Positions 25,697 through 33,473 of a DNA stretch of 64,000 nt are shown here, one piece after another. A program made the translations under genes and the position numbers. The notes under the pieces were generated by a model. The model did not search any database, was not told where the DNA came from, and saw nothing but the letters and a program-made list of their open reading frames with translations. The DNA is from Runella sp. SP2. GTDB lineage: Bacteria > Bacteroidota > Bacteroidia > Cytophagales > Spirosomataceae. The number at the start of each line of letters is the position of its first letter. Position 1 is the first letter of the stretch. The stretch covers positions 7,246,501 to 7,310,500 of the forward strand of contig NZ_CP031030.1 in the NCBI RefSeq assembly GCF_003711225.1, in the 5' to 3' direction.

Positions 25697-27118
25697 TTAT
25701 TTCAACCCACCCACCATGTCTTCAGGGCGTACCCACTCATCAAATTGGTCAGAAGTCATGTGTGTGAAATCCAGACCTTTGAGTTCAAACTCAAGCGCGG
25801 CTTGTTTGAGGGTAATGCCACGCTTGTGGGCATCTTGCGCGATGGCCGCCGCGTTGTAGTAACCGATTTTAGGGTTCAATGCCGTTACCAACATCAACGA
25901 GTTGTTGACGTGCTTACGGATGTTGTCCGTCAATGGCTCGATACCTACTGCACACTTATCGTTGAAAGCTACGCATACATCGCCAATCAAACGCGCTGAG
26001 TGCAAGAAGTTGTAAATCATCACAGGCTTAAACACGTTCAACTCGAAGTGACCGTTTGAGCCACCGATGTTAATTGCTACGTCGTTGCCCAATACTTGGC
26101 AGGCTACCATGGTCATGGCTTCGCACTGTGTTGGGTTTACTTTTCCTGGCATGATAGAGCTTCCAGGTTCGTTGTCAGGAATGAAGATTTCGCCGATACC
26201 CGCGCGTGGTCCCGACGAAAGCATACGGATGTCGTTGGCAATTTTCATCAAGCTAACGGCTACCGTTTTAAGCGCGCCGTGGGCTTCCACAATGGCATCG
26301 TGGGCTGCCAAGGCTTCAAATTTGTTTTCGGCCGTGATGAATGGCAGACCCGTCAACGCCGCGATGTGACCCGCTACGTTTTCAGAATAACCTTTTGGCG
26401 TGTTGATTCCCGTTCCTACGGCCGTTCCACCCAACGCCAATTCTGACAAGTGCGCCAAGGTATTGTTGATGGCGCGCAAGCCGTGGTCAAGTTGAGAAAC
26501 GTAGCCCGAAAACTCTTGCCCGAGGGTTAATGGCGTCGCATCCATGAAGTGCGTACGACCAATTTTTACGACGTCCTTAAACGCCTCCGATTTGGCTTTG
26601 AGCGTATCACGGAGTTTTTGGATGCCAGGAATAGTAACTTCGATCAAAATTTTGTAGGCCGCAATGTGCATCGCCGTCGGGAACGTATCGTTGGAAGACT
26701 GCGATTTATTGACGTCATCGTTGGGATTCAAGAATTTTTTCTCGTCCAACAACGAACCACCGTTGATTACGTGGGCGCGGTAAGCAATCACCTCGTTGCA
26801 GTTCATGTTTGACTGCGTGCCTGAACCCGTTTGCCAAACGACCAACGGAAACTGGTCATCGAGCTGACCTGCCAAAATTTCGTCGCACACTTGTGCAATC
26901 AAATTCTTTTTGTCTTCTGGAAGGATACCTGCCTCAAAGTTGGTGATAGCAGCCGCTTTTTTCAAGTAAGCAAACGCCCTAATGATTTCCTTCGGCATTT
27001 TGTTGATGTCTTGGGCAATCGGGAAGTTCATGATGGAGCGTTGTGTTTGTGCTCCCCAATACACGTGTGCAGGTACTTCTACCTTTCCCATCGTGTCTTT
27101 TTCTATACGGAATTCCAT
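25697..27118 (-). CDS. fumC: Fumarate hydratase class II
   Basis: Interconverts fumarate and malate in the TCA cycle. 473 residues from the ATG at 27118 ([26 protein letters not shown]). A further in-frame ATG at 27205 sits right at the expected transcription start of the minus-strand -7 box TACTTTTG (27210-27217), and its extra 29 residues have no family counterpart. The family signature [15 protein letters not shown] is present, with the substrate motif [11 protein letters not shown]. An aspartase would be the close alternative; the motifs and length favour FumC. Confidence 0.93.
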   Translation of the reverse strand: MEFRIEKDTMGKVEVPAHVYWGAQTQRSIMNFPIAQDINKMPKEIIRAFAYLKKAAAITNFEAGILPEDKKNLIAQVCDEILAGQLDDQFPLVVWQTGSGTQSNMNCNEVIAYRAHVINGGSLLDEKKFLNPNDDVNKSQSSNDTFPTAMHIAAYKILIEVTIPGIQKLRDTLKAKSEAFKDVVKIGRTHFMDATPLTLGQEFSGYVSQLDHGLRAINNTLAHLSELALGGTAVGTGINTPKGYSENVAGHIAALTGLPFITAENKFEALAAHDAIVEAHGALKTVAVSLMKIANDIRMLSSGPRAGIGEIFIPDNEPGSSIMPGKVNPTQCEAMTMVACQVLGNDVAINIGGSNGHFELNVFKPVMIYNFLHSARLIGDVCVAFNDKCAVGIEPLTDNIRKHVNNSLMLVTALNPKIGYYNAAAIAQDAHKRGITLKQAALEFELKGLDFTHMTSDQFDEWVRPEDMVGGLK

Positions 27119-27209
27119 TGGATGAATGACGGGGCCGCCCGCGCGGTGAATTTGAATGAATGATTGAGTCGATGGATGAGCTAATTGGGACAATTGTTCA
27201 GCCATCTTG

Positions 27210-27217
27210 CAAAAGTA
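27210..27217 (-). promoter_or_regulatory. -7 promoter box of fumC
   Basis: On the minus strand the sequence reads TACTTTTG, an exact TAnnTTTG match. It lies about 92 bases before the chosen fumC start and decides against the longer start at 27205. Confidence 0.5.
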
Positions 27218-27286
27218 AACACAAATCGCTTACCCGCTTTTGATAGAAATCATAATCTCTCTAATTTTACCAAAAAAATAAAACCA

Positions 27287-27538
27287 ATGACTGCATCTTC
27301 CACAATCCGCAAACAGCGTTTGAGGCTGGACATTGAGGTGACTCGTAAGCAGAAGAAAGCACTTCTGAGTGTGCTCAAAGCGCTTGATATTGAAGTGAAG
27401 CCACGAGAGCTTACCGAAGAAGAGGAAGATTTAGCGTTGGGCATTGCGGTAGAAGAAGGGAAGAAAGAGGGCAGATTGTCAGAAAGAGAACAAGAAGAGT
27501 TTTTGAAATGGATGCAGAATGAAATTTCAAACCAATAA
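27287..27538 (+). CDS. Antitoxin of a RelE/ParE-type toxin-antitoxin pair
   Basis: 83 residues from ATG 27287. The N-terminal part is basic (RKQRLRLDIEVTRKQKK) and the C-terminal half very acidic (ELTEEEEDLALGIAVEEGKKEG), typical of small antitoxins that wrap a toxin. The last 20 bases overlap the toxin gene. No DNA-binding fold can be named with confidence. Assigned mostly from position. Confidence 0.65.
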   Translation: MTASSTIRKQRLRLDIEVTRKQKKALLSVLKALDIEVKPRELTEEEEDLALGIAVEEGKKEGRLSEREQEEFLKWMQNEISNQ

Positions 27539-27782
27539 ATCATTTGAAAGAGACTTAAACAAGAGTCCTTCTGCTCTTATTTCTGAAGTGCTAGCAATTT
27601 ACAATCAAGTTAGTAACGCTCAGAACCTCAAAGATATCCCAAATCTCAAAAAGCTATCGGGGTATAAAAATGTTTACCGAATTCGAGTTGGAGAATATCG
27701 GATTGGGCTTTACGTGGAGGAGGATACCATTGTCTTTGGACGAATTTTGCCCCGAAAGGAAATTTATCGATTTTTTCCTTAA
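27519..27782 (+). CDS. RelE/ParE-family toxin
   Basis: 87 residues, starting with ATG inside the antitoxin gene. The RelE/ParE pattern is clear: FERDLNKSPSALISEVLAIY, LKKLSGYKNVYRIRVGEYRIGLYVEEDTIVFGRILPRKEIYRFFP. The core G-x-YRIRVGEYRI strand and terminal basic/aromatic residues match RelE-like ribosome-dependent mRNA interferases. It would block translation when the antitoxin decays. Both genes are intact. Confidence 0.85.
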   Translation: MKFQTNKSFERDLNKSPSALISEVLAIYNQVSNAQNLKDIPNLKKLSGYKNVYRIRVGEYRIGLYVEEDTIVFGRILPRKEIYRFFP

Positions 27783-27955
27783 AAGTTAGTAGTCAAGCAA
27801 CGTAGATTAAGAGTAAAAGAAACAGAACCTTTGTATAAGTTTAAAATACAAACACATAACGTTAAAAGTCTCGTAGAGACACAACCTTTGTAGAACCTAC
27901 AAGATTAACCAATAATTAATAACTGTGGCCACGCCACTCATCTCAATTTGTTAAA

Positions 27956-29617
27956 ATGCTTCACAAAGTATTAAAAGTAAACCCCAACGATAACGTAATC
28001 GTAGCTTTGCGCGACCTACCAGCGGGCGAAGTTGTTGAGTTTGAAGGAGAATCTTATCTCTTACCCCACACCGTTTATGCCAAGCATAAGTTTGTAACCC
28101 ACGATTTGGAAACGGGCGATGCCGTGACCATGTATGGCGTATTGGTAGGTCGTGCTTCGCAGTCTATCAAGCGCGGCGAACCCATTACTACCTATAACCT
28201 CAAGCATGACTCTGAGCCGTATAGCACAGCCAAACGTCAGCCGTATAGCTGGACCCCGCCCGACGTAAGTAAGTGGGTAGGACGCACATTCAAAGGCTAC
28301 CGCCGCTCAGATGGAAAAGTAGGAACCTACAACTACTGGTTGGTGATTCCGTTGGTATTTTGCGAAAACCGTAACGTGATGACCCTCAAGACCGCTTTTG
28401 AGCGTGAATTGGGCTATGCGCAACCTGAACTTTACCGCGACCAAGTGCGCGAAATGCTGCATTTGTACCAAAATGGTCAGTTGGAAACGGTTCAAAAGTT
28501 AGCGCCTTTCACCGACTCTTCAGCGCCTCGCCCGTGGTCGAGTGACTTAAATCGTCCTTTCAAAAACGTTGATGGGATTAAGTTTTTGACCCACGAAGGT
28601 GGCTGCGGAGGTACGCGCCAAGACGCCCACACGCTTTGCTCGTTGTTTGCGGCTTATGCCGTTCACCCCAACGTGGCAGGTGTGACGGTGTTGAGTTTGG
28701 GTTGCCAAAACTCGGAAGAAAAAATCTTGATGGACGAAATCCACAAGCGTAGCCCTAAGTTTGACAAGCCGTTGTATATTTTTGAACAACAGCAAGGAAC
28801 GGAGGCAGCGATGATGTCGGCGGCGATTAAGCAAACGTTTTTGGGATTGATCAAAGCCAATGAATGCGAGCGCGAAGACGTGCCTATTACTGAACTGGTA
28901 GTTGGCTTAAAATGTGGCGGTTCGGATGGTTTCTCGGGAATTTCGGCGAATCCCGTTTTGGGACAAGTATCGGATATTTTGGTGACATTGGGTGGAAAAA
29001 CCTTGTTGGCCGAGTTTCCAGAATTGCACGGGGTGGAGCAAGAACTCCTCAACCGCTGCGTGACGGAAGAAAAAGCGGCCAAGTTTGAAAAACTCATGCG
29101 CGACTATTCGGGCAAAGCCGATGCCGTAGGTTCAGCTTTTGCGTTTAACCCTTCGCCTGGAAACATCAAGGATGGTTTGATTACGGACGCCATCAAATCG
29201 GCGGGAGCTGCGAAAAAAGGTGGCTCGGCACCGATTCAGGACGTGACCAACTACACCGAAATTTCCCACGAAAAAGGTTTGCAGTTGGTGTGTACTCCAG
29301 GCAACGACGTAGAAGCCACCACGGGAAAAACCGCCGCTGGAGCCACCGTGATTTTGTTTACGACGGGCTTAGGAACGCCCACAGGAAATCCCATTTGCCC
29401 CGTGATGAAGGTGTCAACCAACTCCAAACTAGCCGAAAAAATGGTGGATGTGATTGACTTTAATTGCGGAACGGTCGTGACAGGAGAGGAAACCATCGCC
29501 CAAAATGCCGATGCCTTACTCGAAGAAATCATCGCCGTAGCAAGTGGTAAACTCACTCACGCCCAGCGCCTCGGCCAAGACGATTTCATCCCGTGGAAAC
29601 GCGGCGTATCGTTATAA
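27956..29617 (+). CDS. uxaA: Altronate dehydratase family protein
   Basis: 553 residues. An N-terminal SAF-type domain (about 10-95) is followed by the large dehydratase domain with EGGCGGTRQDAH, TVLSLGCQNSEEK, GLKCGGSDGFSGISANP and FTTGLGTPTGNPICPVMKVSTN. It removes water from altronate (or galactarate) to give a 2-keto-3-deoxy sugar acid in hexuronate catabolism. Length fits a full UxaA. No other uronate genes are adjacent except the MFS transporter downstream. The 170-base upstream gap holds two direct AACCTTTGTA repeats (about 27824 and 27886) that may be promoter elements. Confidence 0.9.
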   Translation: MLHKVLKVNPNDNVIVALRDLPAGEVVEFEGESYLLPHTVYAKHKFVTHDLETGDAVTMYGVLVGRASQSIKRGEPITTYNLKHDSEPYSTAKRQPYSWTPPDVSKWVGRTFKGYRRSDGKVGTYNYWLVIPLVFCENRNVMTLKTAFERELGYAQPELYRDQVREMLHLYQNGQLETVQKLAPFTDSSAPRPWSSDLNRPFKNVDGIKFLTHEGGCGGTRQDAHTLCSLFAAYAVHPNVAGVTVLSLGCQNSEEKILMDEIHKRSPKFDKPLYIFEQQQGTEAAMMSAAIKQTFLGLIKANECEREDVPITELVVGLKCGGSDGFSGISANPVLGQVSDILVTLGGKTLLAEFPELHGVEQELLNRCVTEEKAAKFEKLMRDYSGKADAVGSAFAFNPSPGNIKDGLITDAIKSAGAAKKGGSAPIQDVTNYTEISHEKGLQLVCTPGNDVEATTGKTAAGATVILFTTGLGTPTGNPICPVMKVSTNSKLAEKMVDVIDFNCGTVVTGEETIAQNADALLEEIIAVASGKLTHAQRLGQDDFIPWKRGVSL

Positions 29618-29641
29618 ACTGGTAAATTGTACGATAGATTC

Positions 29642-29681
29642 AAAAGGGTCAGTCGGAAATTTACCGACTGACCCTTTTTTT
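29642..29681 (+). terminator. Intrinsic terminator after uxaA
   Basis: AAAAGGGTCAGTCGG (29642-29656) pairs perfectly with CCGACTGACCCTTTT (29664-29678), followed by further T residues. It lies 24 bases after the uxaA stop and separates it from the MFS gene. Confidence 0.88.
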
Positions 29682-29753
29682 GCTTGTCTCGAACTCCGTT
29701 TCGGGACACTTCCGGTTTAGCGTTTTCTGACGCATTTAATCACAGCTAAAAAC

Positions 29754-30980
29754 ATGATACAAAAAACAGCCACACTTTATCGAAATGCGTACGGCGGGAT
29801 GTCGCGCGAAATATGGTTGCTTGCTGCCGTGATGCTCATCAACCGCTCGGGGACGATGGTCATTCCCTTCATGAGCGTTTACCTGACTCAATCACTGCAT
29901 TTTACGCTTTCCGACGCGGGGCTGGTCGTAAGCTGCGCGGGTGCGGGAGGTATTTTGGGTGTCTATTTGGGAGGGAAACTGACCGATAAACTCGGCCATT
30001 ATTACGTGCAATTATTCAGTTTGGCGCTGGGGGGAATGACATTTTTTGTGTTGATGCACATGCGCACAATTCCTACCCTTTGCGTTACGGCCTTCTTTCT
30101 CAATTTGGTGGGAGAGGGGTTTCGTCCCGCCAATTCCACCTCCATTGCCTTTTACAGTACGCCCGAAAACCGAACGCGGGCGTACGCGCTCAACCGTTTG
30201 GCTATCAACGTCGGCTGGGCGATAGGGCCTGCTTTGGGCGGAATTTTTGCAACGATTGGCTATAAGTACCTCTTTATTGCGGATGGCATCACCAACGTAT
30301 CAGCAGCCTTGTTTTTACTGTTGTTGGTAAAAAATAGAAACAAAGCTACCGAAGAGCAAAAACATACCGAGCGAGAAGTGCCCATTAATCAATCAGCTTT
30401 TCGCGACGGAGTTTTTATGCGGATGTTGGTTTTTACGGTGCTTTTTGCCATTTGTTTTATGACATTTTTCAGCATCGTTCCCGTTTTTTGGCGTTCTGAG
30501 TTGAAAATCAAGGAAGTGTATATTGGATTGTTGCTGGGAATGAACGGGGTACTGGTAGCTGCCATCGAAATGCTGTTGATTTACCGAATTGAACGACTCC
30601 GTTCCAAACTGACCTTTATTGGCTGGGGAGTGTTGTTGTGCGGTTTGGCCTACTTATTTTTCGTTCTTTTCCCTGGAATGGTGTGGATTCTGCCCGTGGC
30701 GGTTGTCACCATTACGTTTAGCGAAATGCTGGCGATGCCGTTTTTGAATTCCCTCACCATTGAGCGCTCAACTCCCCAAAATCGCGGACAATATTCGGCT
30801 TTGTATTCAATGTGCTACTCTGTGGCGCAGGTAACGGCTCCCATATTGGGTGGACAAATCGCTACTCGTTTTGGGTTTTATACACTTTGGGGCGTGTTGG
30901 TAGCGGTATCGGTAGCGAGTTATCTGGGATTTCGGTGGGTAGAGTCGTTGATGGAAGAACGAAGCCGTGTGCTTTCTTAA
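29754..30980 (+). CDS. MFS transporter, multidrug-efflux (DHA1) type
   Basis: 408 residues with about 12 membrane helices and a central cytoplasmic loop around residues 195-220. The loop 2-3 motif GGKLTDKLGHYYV and GEGFRPANSTSIAFY with NRLAINVGWAIGPALGG are typical of the MDR-type MFS proteins of Gram-negatives. Likely proton-driven export of small compounds; import of a sugar acid after uxaA is less likely because a terminator intervenes and the motif set is that of efflux proteins. Confidence 0.85.
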   Translation: MIQKTATLYRNAYGGMSREIWLLAAVMLINRSGTMVIPFMSVYLTQSLHFTLSDAGLVVSCAGAGGILGVYLGGKLTDKLGHYYVQLFSLALGGMTFFVLMHMRTIPTLCVTAFFLNLVGEGFRPANSTSIAFYSTPENRTRAYALNRLAINVGWAIGPALGGIFATIGYKYLFIADGITNVSAALFLLLLVKNRNKATEEQKHTEREVPINQSAFRDGVFMRMLVFTVLFAICFMTFFSIVPVFWRSELKIKEVYIGLLLGMNGVLVAAIEMLLIYRIERLRSKLTFIGWGVLLCGLAYLFFVLFPGMVWILPVAVVTITFSEMLAMPFLNSLTIERSTPQNRGQYSALYSMCYSVAQVTAPILGGQIATRFGFYTLWGVLVAVSVASYLGFRWVESLMEERSRVLS

Positions 30981-31013
30981 AAAATAAAACCTCCCGAAAG
31001 TTTTGAACATTGT

Positions 31014-32346
31014 TGTACGCTTTAAAGTTAGGTACGCTCAAACAGACATTTAGTTTGATTGGTTTTTTTGTTTTGAAAATACGGTCATATTTTTGATTCT
31101 ATCATCAGTAAGACAGTTATCGGCAATATTTTTGATAATTTGAGTGGAGTTCGAGATTTGCCACTTCAAGGTATCTGGCTTGAATTTAAGTTGGACAAAT
31201 TGGTGAGCAAATTCTTTTCCTACCCTAATCGTTTGTCCGAAATGCGTAATTTGTCCTACTGATGATACTTTTCGAGTGTAGATTTTTTTTGCAATAAATT
31301 CATGAACTCTCTTTGAATCAAAGTCTTTACTTGAAAATACGCGTTGTTTAGTAATTAACTCAGGGAAAGCCATCGCCCTGGTTTTTCCCTCCAGCCGAGT
31401 TACTGGATACAGCTGTCGTTGAATATGAATTTGGGCATCTAGCTTGGCTTGTAATTCTTGTAAACAACGGCAAGCTTGCACTTCTGCCCAGCGTTGAGTG
31501 GTATCTTGCATTTTCTCAACGCGATTATTCATCTGTGGACAATAAGGTTTATTCCAAGTCAAATCAATATCGTGAGCGATAAGCCACAGCGCTAAAGGCG
31601 GAGTAGGTGCCCCAGCAGGACTTCCGAATGGCTCGCCATTATCTACTCTAAAACAACCTGCTTTTCCCCATTTGTTGAAAACCTCAATAAGTTTTTGCCG
31701 TATTTGGTCAATGGGCACTTGATTGATTCGGGCATAGGGGGAAAACGGGTGCTTCCAGACAAGCTCCACTTTTTTCATCCACAATGGTCAAATAACAAGC
31801 TGATTGACCATTTTCTAAGCTTAATCGTTCTTTGGCATCTACCTGCCAGATGTTATGAACCTGTGTTGATTGCCCAATTTTGGGTTCTAATTTTTAGGAA
31901 CGTGGTTTGCTCATATGAGCTGACAAAAACCAACGTTGAATCGTGCGTACATGAACCACCTGAGAGCAACCATAGCGATTGACCAGGTGCATATGAATCA
32001 AGGGGCTTCCCCAATTTGGATGTAAACGTTTTAGCCAAAGAGCTCCTCGATAAATCACATCGGATCTACTGGGCGGCTTTTTGCCACAGTTCTCATATGC
32101 TGTTCGTAAATTTGATTGGGGAGTTTTTTGGTGTTTATGCCATAAGTTTCGCAGGGTAGCATAGGGAACACCTAAGTGTTCACTAATATATTTTAGTGTT
32201 TTACCTGAGGCTTTTAACTCCAGTAATGACTGCCGTATCGCTGTATTGGTCGCTTGTCCCATCGGTTGTTGCTTGTATGAGCGTATATCAAAAAACAAAA
32301 GTACTTAACTTCTTGCCGCTATAAATACTTAACTTTAAGACGTACA
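31014..32346. mobile_element. Decayed insertion sequence with terminal inverted repeats
   Basis: The ends are related inverted repeats. The left begins TGTACGCTTTAAAGTTAGG at 31014 and the right, read inward on the minus strand from 32346, begins TGTACGTCTTAAAGTTAAG (18 of 21 positions match). The 1333-bp interval holds one transposase gene on the minus strand, now broken. No target-site duplication is visible next to the ends. It lies between the MFS gene and the pspC-like gene, 28 bases from the latter's stop. Confidence 0.75.
31050..32298 (-). pseudogene. DDE integrase-core transposase (IS481-like), broken by a stop and a frameshift
   Basis: The first part (from 32298) has an HTH region (SGKTLKYISEHLGVPYATLRNLWHKH) and runs to TAA at 31894-31896. 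The same frame continues with WQVDAKERLSLENG and YLTIVDEKSGACLEAPVF, then shifts by one in a C5 run near 31740 and continues as YARINQVPIDQIRQ, FRVDNGEPFG and NNRVEKMQDTTQRW. The catalytic Asp (WQVDAKE), Asp (RVDNGEP) and Glu (NRVEKMQ) are all still present. Product is inactive unless both lesions are bypassed. Confidence 0.8.
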
Positions 32347-32373
32347 GCAACTTTCTGGATGTTACAACCGCTA

Positions 32374-32607
32374 TTAATTTTGCAACCTAATCACGTGGAT
32401 AGGCTTCTCTTCCATCATGGCTTTGGGCAAAAATGCCCATAAAAGCACATAAATAAAGACGACAGGTACGCCTGCAGCAAAGAAAAACGCAAGCACAAAC
32501 AAAATACGAACAATCGAACGGTCGATGTCGAAATAATGCGCTAAACCTGCGGCTACACCACCGATGGCGGCTTGATTTTTTATGCGGTACAATCTGTTAG
32601 TTTCCAT
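32374..32607 (-). CDS. PspC domain membrane protein
   Basis: 77 residues. NRLYRIKNQAAIGGVAAGLAHYFDIDRSIVRILFVLAFFFAAG is the PspC domain, with one membrane helix and a second hydrophobic stretch. PspC proteins monitor or stabilise the inner membrane in phage-shock responses. No pspA or other psp gene is nearby, so its partner is unknown. Confidence 0.88.
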   Translation of the reverse strand: METNRLYRIKNQAAIGGVAAGLAHYFDIDRSIVRILFVLAFFFAAGVPVVFIYVLLWAFLPKAMMEEKPIHVIRLQN

Positions 32608-32729
32608 GGCTGTTAAATAGTTTTTGTGTTATTGTTGAATCAAAGGTACTATGTAATACCCAATAGTTGCAACTACACTCACACCAATGGAAAAAAAGCG
32701 GGACAAAGGGAGATTTTTAGGGACGAATT

Positions 32730-33320
32730 TTAACCGTTGATGTGTAAAAGCCCCACCGTTTGGGCATAAATATCTTGGAGCGAAATGGCTGATGGTAGCA
32801 TCATTAACTGAATAGAATCGTCCAAACGGCGCGTTTCGTGCACCAATGCCCATACGTTAGGTGATTCTAATTTTTGCCATACTTCTACTTTAACTCGCTC
32901 TGAATCAATGAGGACGTATTCCTTAAAAGAGGGGATGCTGCGGTAGTATTCAAATTTTTCGCTTCTGTCGTATTGCGCTGTACTTTTAGACAAAACCTCA
33001 ATGATGGTCGTGGGATTGAGCATGGTGTCAAACTGGTCATCGAGCAGCTCAAGCTTTCCACAAACAATCGTTAAATCGGGGTAGGTGTAAAATTCTTCGG
33101 TAGGGATCCATAGCCGAAAGTCTTGAGAAAAATGCTGGCAACGAGAGTTCTTGAGGCGAACTCCTATCTCTACGCTTAAATTTGCGCTCACACGATTATG
33201 ATTGCGTGACGCCCCCGCCATCAACGTGATTGTACCTCGATGGTACTCACTTTTGAATTCAGCAGCGCGTTCCCATTGCAAATAATCATCGGGCGAGAGT
33301 ATTTTTTCAACGGCAGACAT
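32730..33320 (-). CDS. Uma2 family (DUF820) putative nuclease-fold protein
   Basis: 196 residues. The PD-(D/E)XK-like Uma2 core is visible: YHRGTITLMAGASRNHNRVSANL, then YPDLTIVCGK and TTIIEVLSKSTAQYDRSEKFEYYRSIPSFKEYVLID. The D...E-x-K-type residues (YPD, IEVLSK) are kept. Family members are predicted nucleases of unproven role, common in Cyanobacteria and Cytophagales. No restriction partner is adjacent. Confidence 0.85.
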   Translation of the reverse strand: MSAVEKILSPDDYLQWERAAEFKSEYHRGTITLMAGASRNHNRVSANLSVEIGVRLKNSRCQHFSQDFRLWIPTEEFYTYPDLTIVCGKLELLDDQFDTMLNPTTIIEVLSKSTAQYDRSEKFEYYRSIPSFKEYVLIDSERVKVEVWQKLESPNVWALVHETRRLDDSIQLMMLPSAISLQDIYAQTVGLLHING

Positions 33321-33374
33321 AACTTTTAAGGCATTGTTTACAACAAAAATACGATAATTCCCCTATCACCGCAC

Positions 33375-33473
33375 TATATTTGCAGCAAGACAAGTCAAAG
33401 TGGTGCTAGTCACCCGATTATTCACTCACCGAGGCGGTTCGCCGCTCCAGTTTAACGATACGCTATAGTTAGA
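33375..33473 (+). promoter_or_regulatory. Promoter and structured leader of thrA
   Basis: TATATTTG (33375-33382) is an exact -7 box. The ~85-base leader that follows contains GGTG-ctagt-CACC and GCGG-TTCG-CCGC, the latter a very stable UUCG tetraloop hairpin about 25 bases before the start codon. No threonine or isoleucine codon run that would suggest classical attenuation is seen, and no known riboswitch class was recognised. Confidence 0.45.

Noticed and set aside
33383-33473. Known riboswitch (lysine, SAM or THF class) in front of thrA
   Set aside because: The stems seen do not reproduce the conserved core of any of these classes as I know them; only a generic structured leader is claimed.
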